Position numbers and translations under genes: made by a program. The notes under the pieces were generated by a model. It made no database searches. It was not told the DNA's origin and saw only the letters and a program-made list of their open reading frames with translations. Source: Rhizophagus clarus (taxonomy: Eukaryota; Glomeromycota; Glomeromycetes; Glomerales; Glomeraceae). Taken from it: a DNA stretch of 64,000 nt. Positions 54,059-64,000 of the stretch are shown here, piece after piece; the stretch's first letter is position 1; each line of letters begins with the position of its first letter. The stretch spans positions 248,001 through 312,000 of the forward strand of contig BLAL01000271.1 in assembly GCA_015698045.1 (NCBI GenBank), written 5' to 3'.

Positions 54059-54878
54059 TAGGGCTCTGATCAGTTTCAGTAATTACTGAACTGTATTAAC
54101 CAGTTTGGTATCAGAGCAGTTTTGATTTTATGATTTATCGAACTGAAACTTTTGATTTTGGTATCAGTTTTACGATTTACTAAACTGATTTACCAATAAT
54201 AAAAATGTTTTTTTTTATAAGAAAAACGTTTTTTTATTAAATAATGTAGTTAAAAAAATGTTGCGAAACATTTTTTTACATAAGTGTTTGGTATAAAAAA
54301 TAATATTTCGCAATGTTATTTTTGTGAAACTTGTAAAAAACATTATGAAATATTTTTACATAGACAATTTATTATGAAAAATAACATTCCGCAATATTAT
54401 TTTTGCGAAATTTGTAAAAAACATTGCAAAATATTTTTTACATAAATGATTTGATATAAAAAATAACATTTCGCAATATTATTTTTGCAAAACTTGTAAA
54501 TATTGTGAAATGTTTTTTACATCAGAAATTTAATATAGAAAATAACGTTTCGCAACGTTATTTTCCTTTTTATTTAAAAATGTTGCAAAACGTTTTTATA
54601 AAATGATTTAATATAAAAAAAATGTTTCATAATATTTTTTTGTCACTTTAATAAAAAATATTGTGAAACGTTTTTTATGGATGATTTGATAAGAAAAAAT
54701 TATTTCGTAACTTTTTTTTGCTAAATGTTGTAAAATATTTTTTTACTAAAAATATTCAGTAAATCAGTTCAGTTTTTGATAATTACTGATCAATTTCAGT
54801 AATCATTAATACTGATACTGATTAATTTGGTTCAATATTGGTTTTTGCAAAAACTGAACTGAACTGATCAGAGCTCTA
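54059..54878. mobile_element. hAT MITE, TAGGGCTCCGATCGG family, CpG-decayed copy
   Basis: Ends TAGGGCTCTGATCAG and CTGATCAGAGCTCTA. The sequence follows the copy at 60469-61456 along its whole length, but nearly every CpG of that copy is TpG or CpA here (e.g. CAGTTTCAGTAATTACTGAA against CGGTTTCGGTAATTACCGAA). Flanking octamers TTAATAAT and TTACCATA are only partly alike. Confidence 0.8.
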
Positions 54879-54891
54879 TTACCATATATCA

Positions 54892-55402
54892 CGGGCCACA
54901 GTATCCCAGGTATCTTGCAAATTTTGGTAGTTTTAGCCTGTACCTGGGGGTACTATACACAGGTGGATACTATACATGGGGGTACAGGATTTTTAAAATA
55001 CCTGGGGTACATGCCATGTATAATACCTGGGTTTAATTAGATTGATGAAACGTTGAAACTGACTGTTCTAGCATTTTTATATATATAAAAATGCAAAAAA
55101 AAATGCTAAAACTGACTGTTCTGGCATTTTTTATATGTAAAATAAAAAAAAATGCTAAAACTGATTGTTCTGGCATTTATATATATATAAAAATGCAAAA
55201 AAATATTAAAACTGACTGTTCTGGCATTTTTATATATCTGGAATATACTGTACATTATATATAAACCTAGTATTATATCCTGGGTATTTTACAAAATTTT
55301 AAACTTTAAATTGGAATTCTCTATGTAAAGTACTCGGATACTTTAAAATTCTAGCAAATTTTTTAAGGGGGGTATTATGCATAGGGGGAGTACTGTGGCC
55401 TG
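54892..55402. mobile_element. MITE with GGGCCACAGTA ends and internal tandem repeat
   Basis: Ends CGGGCCACAGTATCCCAGGT and the complement of CAGGCCACAGTACTCCCCC. At 55037-55245 a unit of about 62 bp containing AAACTGACTGTTCTGGCATT is repeated four times. Each copy holds an ATTTTTATATATATAAAAAT palindrome. Confidence 0.6.
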
Positions 55403-55660
55403 TATGGTAATAATGTAATTGATAATTTGAAATCATATTGCAATAAATGTTACAATAGTAATGCAATTGGTAATTTGATATTATATTGCAATATATGTTA
55501 TAATAGTAATGTAATGAATTTATAATAAATTTGTATTAGTAATACAATTGATAATTTGAAATTATATTACAATATATATCACAATGGTAATTGTAATGAG
55601 TTTATTATTAAATAATTTGAAATTGTATTGTAATAATTTATATATTCTTATATTCTTCAT
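55395..55660. repeat. Tandem repeat, about 65-70 bp unit
   Basis: Three to four diverged copies of GTAATTGATAATTTGAAATT followed by ATATTGCAATATATGTTACAATAGTA. A related stretch lies at 53940-54050 on the other side of the hAT MITE. Confidence 0.6.
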
Positions 55661-55699
55661 ATTCTTAAATCTTAATGTATGAATTGTATTGCAATAATT

Positions 55700-55863
55700 A
55701 TATGGGCGTGCGTCAGTAGAAAAGGGGGAAATTGACTTTTTTTTCAAAATTTATTTTATTGGACCACTTTGCTGATCTCGGTTATGTGCACAAAATTAGC
55801 TTAATAACCAAAATTACAAAAAAAAAGTCGATTTCCCCCTTTTCTACTGACGCATGCCCATAT
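55700..55863. mobile_element. 164-bp palindromic MITE
   Basis: Ends GGGCGTGCGTCAGTAGAAAA then GGGGGAAATTGAC and a near-perfect complement, bounded by ATAT on both sides (TA target likely). The interior is non-coding. Confidence 0.8.
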
Positions 55864-56339
55864 GCTTAATATAAAATAATAATTTTAAAATTGTATTGAA
55901 TTATTTGTAATTTATAAAAGTTATTAGTTTTTATAATTATATTAAGTTTTACTACTGAAGACTCCTTCTTTTTATCACTATAAACTGGCGGAGGGAACAG
56001 CAATGGCTTTCCCCCTATAGGCACTAATGGGCCTCTACCTGCTTATAGAGGAGGGCTTTTCGTAAGATTAAACGTGATGCACATTATGTATCGTACATAT
56101 CTGATATGTACATACGTGTATACATACCTTAATATAATTAAATTAATTAAATTTATATACCAGTAATTAGTTTTATATACCGGTATTAAATTAGTTTAAA
56201 ATAATAAGAAAAAAAGTTTTAATTTCAGAGGGAAAAGCTCCTATTTATATAATAATTAAGTATCACGTGTATCATTTTTATCACGTGATATGATATTAAT
56301 AATAAGCTCGCAGTTAAATGATTATCTAATTAAACTTTT

Positions 56340-57870
56340 CCTTTCAATAAAACTTCGCTCCTCTCTTTCATTTCCCTTTTCCCTTTTCCTCTTCCTATTC
56401 CCTCTTTCTTCCATATCCCTTTCACTCTTTTTCTTTTCTTCCTTCCTCTTTTCTCTTTCCAATAACTAGACTTTACAAACTGGAACCACTAAGTCAAATT
56501 GCTATATTATATCACGTATGTACCTTCACTCTTTCTAATTCTTCCCTTTTCCACCCTTTCTTTCGTTCTTTCCATTCATCTATAATTACATGCAGAACTT
56601 TTTTTAGGCAGCCGGTAGGAGTTATTTTTCAGTGGTTTTTTGTTTTCTCCTTCCTTGCTGTTATTGTCATTAAATATCTTCTTTTTAGGTTTCATTTTCA
56701 TTTTGGCAGTTCTCGTGTGAAAATAGAGGTAGATTTTTTATTGTTTTTTATTATTTTTTATTGTTTATTTTTTTGTCTTCAGTTATACTAATATTTCTTT
56801 TTCTTTTTAGGTTTTGTCTTCATTTCAGTTTTAAGACGCGTGAAAATTCAGCTTTTTCTTTTTTTTATAGACAGCCAGTTCTTTGGGTACTTGGACACGT
56901 GAAAATTTGGTAAGAAAGCCAAGTAAAATTTTTTCTTTCTTTAAATTAATTTCAATGAAACGCCAGTAAATGTTTCATTTTCATTTTTTTTTTTAGACAG
57001 CTAGTTCTGTTTTCAAAGAAGTGAAATACCTTACTTTATTTTGTAGAACCCTGACTTTGAATTCTAAGTGAGTTTTAAAAAAAAAAATTCAAAATTTTCT
57101 TAAAAATCGTTTTTTATTAACTTTTTTGACTTTCATCTGTAGGATTCCAGTTTTGATTTTAATTTTGAAATTCCAGTAGAAAACTTAATTACGGTTCCAA
57201 TTTTGATCTGGCTCTGACTTAGTTATCAGAATCCTGAAAGTAAGTCTTCAAAACGCCTTTAAAATTTCTTTTAAAAAAATGGGTTATAAGTTTCTTTAAG
57301 TTTCTTTTTACTTTTGTAGAAGTCCAGCATCCAATATTTGGAATAACAACAGATCCTATAGGGTAAATTTTTGAAAGAGTTAAAAACTCTTTTACCATTT
57401 TTTCTTATATGGATCATATCGTATGGTAAGTTTTGAAGGTTTTATTTTGAAATTTAATATTTTTTTTAATTTTACCAAAAACTTATTAACGTTTTCCTTT
57501 TCAGTTGATTTTTAGGATTCGGATATGTTAACAATATTTTTTTTATTTAGTTTTTTTTAGAAGTTAACTTCTAATATTTTCTTTTAAATTCTTGTAGGTT
57601 TAGTATTTCTGGATCACTGTTGATAGGTTTTGAAGGTAAATGTTACCTTCTAAACATATTTTTTTAATTGTTATTTAATGAAACATATTAATAATTTTTA
57701 GGTATCGGGTTTCAAGGATACCAATAACTGAAATTTCAAAGGTAATAATAAATCGAAGCTTGTATTATTATTGCAGTTTGTTTTTTAATCAAAGAAACTA
57801 TTTACTAATTGTTTTTTTTTAATCAATTTATAGGTTACATACTAAATATAAATATATAGTTATATGAAGA
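56340..57870 (+). repeat. Pyrimidine-rich block and micro-exon/intron array 3
   Basis: A CT-rich block (56340-56590) precedes about ten units with T-rich tract plus AG, short exon-like segments (e.g. after 56870 ACAGCCAGTTCTTTGGGTAC ... AAAATTTG, then GTAAG), and AT-rich introns. The order (CT-rich block, then exons) mirrors the minus strand of the element at 4497-7687, so a common architecture is shared although the terminal repeats differ. Confidence 0.5.
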
Positions 57871-59297
57871 AGTAAGTTTCAAAGTTAACTCAATTTAGAA
57901 CTTGGTATTTTTAAAATATCCGTTTTTCAATTTTTAGTAAGATCAATTTTGGACTTTCTATTAGATCATTAATCAAATGTACATTTTGCTAAAACATGAT
58001 GAAAATAATGTATTTATATAGCAACTTTATAATATTTGTATTAACAATTATAAATCCATTGCAAAATAATTAAAAATTAATTAGAAATCAATGTAAAATT
58101 AATTACAATCATATTATAACATTGTTAAGAAATAAGTCATAAAACTATTTTAAGATCATTGCAAAATAATTACAGAACAATTACAAAACTATTGTAATTT
58201 TTTGACATTATTTTGCAATGAAATTATAAGCCTAGATAACATAGATAACATGGATAACAAAATGCATTAAAATCATGTAAAAATAACATTATAGCCATAT
58301 AAAAAATATATCAAAAAAATAGGCATTTTTAGTAAAGAAGCCAAATGTCTTGCTTGCAAGCTCTTTAAATCCAAGAATGAAAAATTTATCATTTGTCTTA
58401 TCTGAAAAAGAGAATGAAGTTAAAAACTTATTGCGTGAAAAATATAATAAAATGCATACTAACCCAACATTTCAACCTATTCAACCAATAAGAAGTCAAG
58501 CAAAAAAGAAAAAAAATTCTTTATTAGCTAGTTTAAGAAAGCCTTCTACATGATCTTGTGATGAAGTAGATGAGTATTTTCAGTTAGAAGAAATTGATCT
58601 TGAAAGCAATCCTTTTACTTGATGGCATGAACGAGAGGAGAAATTTTCCATTTTGAGTTTTCTTGCTAAGAAGTACTTATCAATTATGCTTGTTTAACAG
58701 CAAATAAACGACTATTTTTGGATGCTGAAAATTTATTAACTGCAAAAAGAACAAAAATTGGTCCTAGTTTATTTAAAAAATTGATATTCCTTAAAAGAAA
58801 TGCTAAACATTTAGATAGTATTCATAAACCAGATGATTCTGATTAAATATTTATGTTATACAATTTTATAAATTACATGATTTTCTTTTTTATTTATCAA
58901 TTATGTACTTATTTTACTATATTACATTAAATAAAGACTTATAAGATTTATATTGATATGACATTTACTTTTTATTGACAAAATTCAATAAATAATTTCA
59001 ATAGAAAATATTTATGAAATCATCTTTTGGTATGTAAATAATTAAAATAAACATCAAAAAAAAAAAAATTAAAAATAAAAAATAAAGAAATTTAATAAAA
59101 AAAATATTTATTAAAAAAATAACAGATATCTGATATCCATCAGATATCATTAATTATTTGCTCAGATCATCCGGATAGATTTGTAAGGATATCCGGCTAA
59201 CACAGATATCTGTCCTTCAGATATCCTTATAAAATGGATCTGACAGATTCAGATAACGGATGTCAGATTATCTGCAGATTATAACACTACTATATAG

Positions 59298-60089
59298 TTA
59301 TCTTAGTTAAGTGTCCCAAATTTTTATATATAAAAACTTTCGTTTATAGTCACAAACTACCTATAGTCACTATCACATCTTTTTTTAAAAATTTTATATA
59401 TATGTGATTATAAAAAGATATTTATCAAAATATAATTATTCTATGATCTAATGATTAGATTTATATGATCTTTAACTCATTAGGTTTATCTCATTGAAAG
59501 GAATCAAATGGTAGTAATTTTATAATGATTTGATTAATATTGACCAAGAAATTTGATTTTAAAGACCAAATTGGCATTTTATACATGAAAAATTCACGTA
59601 ACATTAAATATTTTGACTGTATTTTAATTACTATGGGATCTAGTGATCAGATTTTAATGATCTTAGGCTCATTAGAATCGTCTCATTGAGAGAAAGCCAA
59701 TGGTAATAATTTTATAATTATTGGATTAATATTGACCGAGAAATTCGATTTTAAAGACCAGATCAGCATTTTTTATATGTAAAATTTGTGTAATGTTAAA
59801 TATTTTGACTGTATTTTAATTATTACGGGTTCTAGTGATCAGATTTTAATGATCTTAGGCTCGTTAGAATTGTCTTATCAAGAGGAATCTAATGGTTATA
59901 AATCCATAATAATTGGAATAATATTAACAAAATTACTATGATGTGAATATTTAACTAAAATTATAACAATTTATAATTCTAGTCAAAATTATTGATTTAA
60001 TTATAAGATTTTATTGTTTATAGTCACATCTCATTATAGTCACCAAATATAGACTGTTCCAAATGTGTGTCTATAGAAAGAGTTGACTG
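59298..60089. repeat. Right part of pogo-like MITE with 190-bp tandem repeat
   Basis: From about 59445 to 59945, three diverged units contain GATCTAGTGATCAGATTTTA, ATGATCTTAGGCTCATTAG and ATTAATATTGACCRAGAAAT. No gene. Confidence 0.65.
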
Positions 60090-60468
60090 TAAAACTGAAC
60101 AAATGATATTAGAACATAATGCAAAATCTTCAGCTACAGTTTTGAAATCTTCAGAAGCTTTATCAGATGAATTTCAAGAAATAAATGAGGAAAATGAGAA
60201 GAACACTAGTGAGGCAAATGAGAAGGAAATCAATTTCAGTCTGTTATTTATTGATAAAAAAGATTATCATGGAATCATACTTGATGATACTATAAAGATA
60301 AAAGTCATTTCCCTAATACTGAGTGGCCAAATAATACTTATCGACAATTTATGAAAATTGTCACTGAATATAAATTACCAAATTTATATGGTGACAGATT
60401 GATCAAATTATTTAATTCAATTGAAAGTGTTGATAAAAATTCGTTTTTAAAATCTACCAAGAAGGAAT

Positions 60469-61456
60469 TAGGGCTCCGATCGGTTTCGGTAATTACCGAA
60501 CCGTACCGACCGGTTTCGGTATCGGAGCGGTTTCGGTTTTATGATTTATCGAACCAAAACTTTCAGTTTCGGTATCGGTTTTGCGATTTACCGAACCGAT
60601 TTACCGATAATAAAAACGTTTTTTTTTATAAGAAAAACGTAAATAATGTAGTTAAAAAAAAACGTTGCGAAACGTTTTTTACATAAACATTTGATATAAA
60701 AAATAACGTTTCGCAACATTATTTTTGCGGAACTTGTAAAAAACGTTGCGAAACATTTTTTACATAAACGATTTGATAAAAAATAACGTTTCGCAACGTT
60801 ATTTTTGCGAAACTTGTAAAAAACGTTGCGAAACGTTTTTTACATAAACGATTTGATAAAAAAAATAACGTTTCGCAACATTATTTTTGCGGAACTTGTA
60901 AAAAACGTTGCGAAACGTTTTTTACATAAACAATTTATTATGAAAAATAACGATTCGCAACGTTATTTTTGCGAACATTGTAAAAAACGTTGCGAAACGT
61001 TTTTTACATAAACGTTTGATATAAAAAAAATAACATTTCGCAACGTTATTTTTGCGAAACTTGTAAAAAACGTTGCGAAATGTTTTTTACATCAGAAATT
61101 TAATATAGAAAACAACGTTTCGCAACATTATTTTCCTTTTTATTTAAAAACGTTGCGAAACGTTTTCATAAAACGATTTAATATAAAAAAAACGTCTCGC
61201 AACGTTTTTTTTTGTCACTTTAATAAAAAATGTTGCGAAACGTTTTTTTATGGATGATTTGATAAGAAAAAATCGTTTCGCAACTTTTTTTTGCTAAACG
61301 TTGCGAAACGTTTTTTTACTAAACTCGTTCGGTAAATCGGTTCAGTTTTCGGTAATTACCGATCGGTTTCGGTAATCATTAATACCGATACCGATTAATT
61401 CGGTTCGGTATCGGTTTTTGCAAAAACCGAACCGAACCGAACTGATCGGAGCCCTA
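60469..61456. mobile_element. hAT MITE, TAGGGCTCCGATCGG family, young copy
   Basis: Ends TAGGGCTCCGATCGG and CTGATCGGAGCCCTA. A perfect 8-bp target duplication GAAGGAAT lies at 60461-60468 and 61457-61464. Subterminal zones are repeats of CGGTTTCGGTAATTACCGAA type. The core is about ten hairpin units with GTTGCGAAAC and GTTTCGCAAC. CpGs are intact. It interrupts the Plavaka-like gene after KSFLKSTKKE-like coding sequence. Confidence 0.88.
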
Positions 61457-63697
61457 GAAGGAATGAAAATTCCTTAATATTAGTGATTTTTCTTATATGA
61501 AATTTAAAAAAGTTTATATTACCAGTTTTCAAGATATTGACTATGATTTTTATTATCAACCAATAATTCAAGGAATTAAAGTTTTATATTAAAAATGAAT
61601 TCGTCTTTAAGTATCTGTTGTCAAAATAACAATACTGCATATGGTAAACAATATGAAAGTGAATAGTAGTGTACTACAGAAAAAGACATTCCCATTAATA
61701 ATCATCTATTATCAACAATAATCTATGCAGATTCAATCACTTGTGATCACCTCAGAAAGATATCAGAATATTCAATATATATTTTATTCAGAAATATTCT
61801 GAATTAAATATAAAATAAGCTTAACTCTAAATACTTATCAGATATTTATCAAAATTAAGGATTAAGGATAATACCACAAGAAATTCCAAATCATTCGGAA
61901 GATTACAAAAACAAGTATTTCAAAAATGTCTTCAAATATTATTATCATTAATATTAAATAAAAATGATATGTATTTTGTTGTAAAAAATAAAATATACTT
62001 ATTTGCACTAAAAATATTAGTTATTCTTGCCAATATGATAAAAGTCAGTACATTCACTATAACATATCTTCCATCAACATCAAAATGGCCTTGTTATTAT
62101 TGTCTGGTAGATAACAACAATTTTAATAATATGGATTTAACTCATATTACTTTATGAACTCTAGAAAAAATGAAAGAAATCATTTATGAAAATCAAGCTA
62201 ATAAATTTTTAATTCATAAAAAATTTAATTATTTCTGGAAATTTGAAGATTTTAATATTTACTCAATAACAGTTCTGGATTGAATGCATATGCTTGATCT
62301 CAGAATCACAAAATATCTTCTAGAGTATACACGTGAATATTTACAACAAAAGGTCAGAAGTAATGCTGTTAATAAAATAAAGGTCAAAAGTAATACTGTT
62401 AATAAAATAGATTATAGACTTTGTGAAATTCCATATTATTCAGGATTAATTATTTTAAAAAATGGGTTAGAAAATGTATCAAAATTCACAGCCAATGATT
62501 ATCACAATATAATGAAAGTGATAATCTTTGTAATAGATAATTTATATACCAACTACAAAGAAGATGGGATATCATAAAAAGGTTATGTAATGTTTTTTAT
62601 AAATATTTAAAAATGTACATGATATTGTGACAAGAAACGTTTACAAACTTAGATTTAGAAAAGTTAGAGGTAAATATTTAAAAAAAAAAATTGTTATTGA
62701 TTATTTTATTTTAATTTAATTTAATATAATTAGATGTTAATAATCAAATTTTGTTAAGAATTTATAAATATATTTTCAAACATTCTCCTAGCCATTGTAA
62801 AATTCCAAAACTTTATTTACTTTACTATCATATAATCCTATCAATTTATCTTTATGGCTCCATAAACAGAATGTTGACTGAAATATATGAAACATTACAC
62901 AAAAGCAGTATAAAAAATCCCTATAGAATGACCAATAAAAAAAACTACATCCCACAAATGCTTAAAACGGTATATATTGGTAGTTTACCATAACTAATTC
63001 TATTTATTGATAATAATTAATACATATTTTGAATTTATAATAGGTATGATGTCAATTAATTGCTTCCAAACAAAAGCAACTTAAAATAAGGAAATCTAGT
63101 GGATTTAAAAACCTATTGTGGATGATTAAATTTATCAAAATCAAAGAAAAAGTATCAGAAATAATACAAGATGTCACTATTAATTCCTTGCATAAAATAG
63201 GGTTTAAGAATTTTTGTGTTGGGTTGGAAGAGTTTTTAACAGAAAATGATGTAACTTATGATAAGAATTTTGGATATTTCAAAATATATTCAAATGCATC
63301 TGTCAAATCAACAGATATTATTTAGACATCAGGAAGTTTTTATGGTAGTGAGTAGTTTAGCAATGTAGCAGTTTCTTCTGAAGAGACTGAATGGTATGAA
63401 AAGGTAATTTAATTATTATAATTATAAAACAAAATTTTTTAAGTTATATAACGTTATTAATTTGATTTTTAGATGCTTTTATTGATAGAATTTTTTGCAG
63501 AAGAAAAAAAAGATCCAATAAATCTTATTTTACTATGATGGTATAATGAAATAGATAAGGAAATATATGGATATAAAAAAGTACAATTAATTGAACAGTA
63601 CACATACGTTTATTTAGATTCAGTAGATATATCAATTCATATCATACCAAGAAATAACTGTGAAAATGAATATTTTATCAATAAATACGTTTTTTAA

Positions 63698-64000
63698 ATA
63701 TTAATATTATAAATAAATTATCAAAGTTAATTGCGAGATAATAACAGATGGTCGCAGCATAAGACAAATCCCTGGATGGGTAATATGATTGTGAAATGCA
63801 AATTTTACTTCACAATTAGTAATATTACGTTAGTTAGGTCTATTTGGATTATCTCTTGTATCAAATAAAAAATTTTTTGATAATTAGGTTATTTTATAAA
63901 TTTTTTTTCAATGGTTATCAATGTCATTAAATAATTATGATCATTTTACAAATTTTTTTTTTTGATAGTCTCCAATATCGTTAACTAACAGGAATTAATC
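63698..64000. other. AT-rich sequence downstream of the Plavaka-like pseudogene
   Basis: No ORF or repeat recognised. Two related phrases TTTTATAAATTTTTTTTCAA and TTTTACAAATTTTTTTTTTT with TATCAATGTCATTAA-like sequence suggest a short direct duplication. Confidence 0.5.

Larger units (their letters stand above)
53841..58332. mobile_element. 4.5-kb TIR element with micro-exon array 3
   Basis: Ends CTAAAAATGCCTATTTTTTT then GATATA and the exact complement at 58307-58332 are flanked by TA on both sides. The element interrupts the hAT-2 transposase coding region. It has no transposase. It contains a hAT MITE, a second MITE, a small palindromic MITE, AT-rich tandem repeats, a pyrimidine-rich block and a micro-exon array. 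Confidence 0.7.
39740..58846 (+). pseudogene. hAT-2 transposase with a 12.4-kb intron
   Basis: BED-finger exon at 39740 (C ... HLHSKHN). The catalytic part is at 40195-41265 (VSLTMDLWTARNRQGYLGVT; TTDNASNMKKC; GCTAHTLQLI; ACWNSSYIAWNRLL). A donor lies at 41266 and an acceptor CCAATTTAG at 53655-53663, joining DY to DINFQDEETAFDD in frame. The coding part is then broken again by the TIR element at 53841-58332 and resumes with ASSLNPRMK and a C-dimerisation region (NPFT-stop-WHEREEKF, LAKKYL) ending at 58846. Several TGA and TAA codons stand where Trp or Gln is expected. Confidence 0.8.
39132..59289 (+). mobile_element. hAT-2 element (20 kb with nested insertions)
   Basis: The ends TAGTGTTACAATCTGC and complementary GCAGATTATAACACTA carry a perfect 8-bp target duplication CTATATAG at 39124-39131 and 59290-59297. 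Subterminal regions at both ends are dense in AGATATCTG and GATCATCCGGAT-like motifs. A hAT transposase pseudogene lies inside. Most of the length comes from later insertions at 41296-53642 and 53841-58332. Confidence 0.88.
39080..60089. mobile_element. Pogo/Tc1-like MITE split by a 20-kb hAT element
   Basis: The ends CAGTCAACTCCCTTTATAG and the complement at 60070-60089 (GAGTTGACTG) are flanked by TA at 39078-39079 and 60090-60091. Without the hAT-2 insertion the element is about 840 bp. Inner subterminal sequence repeats TATAGTCAC near both ends. It holds a tandem repeat at 59445-59945 and no transposase. Confidence 0.7.
38402..63697 (+). pseudogene. Plavaka/KDZ-type DDE transposase, split by nested insertions
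   Basis: Pieces on the plus strand read as one protein once insertions are skipped. They are an N-terminal C2H2-like start at 38402 (MSSYKCSHC); after 60092 an acidic linker and WPNNTYRQFMKIVTEYKLPN; after 61457 KVYITSFQDIDYDFYYQPII; at about 62070-62330 WPCYYCLVDNN and MHMLDLRITKYLLEYTREYL; at 62720-62995 IFKHSPSHCKIPKLYLLYYH; and from 63116 a C-terminal part ending at TAA 63695-63697. This resembles the large Plavaka-like transposases of fungi, named from memory. Many in-frame stops and small indels show it is dead. Confidence 0.6.

Noticed and set aside
53841..58332. Direct 3-bp or 8-bp target duplication for this element
   Set aside because: Only TA fits both sides. The TTTA/TAAA context makes longer inverted matches look like duplications.
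39080..60089. A single autonomous 21-kb element
   Set aside because: The large size comes from hAT-2 with its own perfect 8-bp duplication; the outer element alone is about 840 bp and non-coding.

Overview
This is a very AT-rich eukaryotic window that is almost entirely layered transposable elements. Short GT-AG introns, TACTAAC-like branch points, Plavaka/KDZ-type and hAT transposases and a protein-primed DNA polymerase element together suggest a fungus, most likely an arbuscular mycorrhizal (Glomeromycotina, Rhizophagus-like) genome. The organism is an inference; I could not run a search. I saw no tRNA, rRNA or CRISPR.

Layout. 1-2.8 kb: a probable LTR with polypurine tract and a Tc1/mariner remnant. 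2.8-11.3 kb: a decayed autonomous hAT element (hAT-1) split by a CACTA-like element that carries an array of micro-exons and introns. 11.3-12.0 kb: the 3' part of a non-LTR retrotransposon ORF. 13.3-14.2 kb: a Tc1-type non-autonomous element. 14.7-20.6 kb: a second CACTA-like element carrying a hAT MITE and another micro-exon array, inserted in a satellite-like tandem repeat. 21.9-23.0 kb: two MITEs with perfect target-site duplications.

23.11-37.46 kb is the centrepiece: an apparently intact 14.35-kb Polinton/Maverick-like element with 1,310-bp terminal inverted repeats (TIRs) and a 6-7 bp target duplication. It encodes a protein-primed family B DNA polymerase, a retrovirus-like integrase, zinc-finger and coiled-coil proteins, and an F-box protein. 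In place of the usual jelly-roll capsid, packaging ATPase and adenovirus-type protease (none seen) it carries a retrotransposon-like Gag with a CCHC zinc knuckle, followed by a retropepsin-like protease in the -1 frame and a zinc finger again in the -1 frame. Canonical slippery heptamers sit in correct phase at both junctions. Each TIR carries an outward-facing cysteine-rich ORF and ends exactly at, or 9 bp before, the start codon of an inward gene, so one promoter sequence can serve both ends. My reading is a DNA-replicating, integrase-inserted element that may package in a Gag shell.

37.5-63.7 kb: a possible host-gene 3' end, then a Plavaka-like transposase pseudogene (38.4-63.7 kb) opened by nested insertions: a MITE, a pogo-like MITE holding a 20-kb hAT element (hAT-2), and a CpG-rich hAT MITE. 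One 12.4-kb intron of hAT-2 holds a MULE, a full-length LINE with a 16-bp target duplication, and a MITE that seems to have captured host exons. A further 4.5-kb TIR element in hAT-2 carries the third micro-exon array.

Three themes recur: unrelated hAT MITE families share the same palindromic GTTGCGAAAC/GTTTCGCAAC core; old copies decay by CpG or C-to-T transitions rather than indels; and micro-exon arrays appear in several TIR elements.
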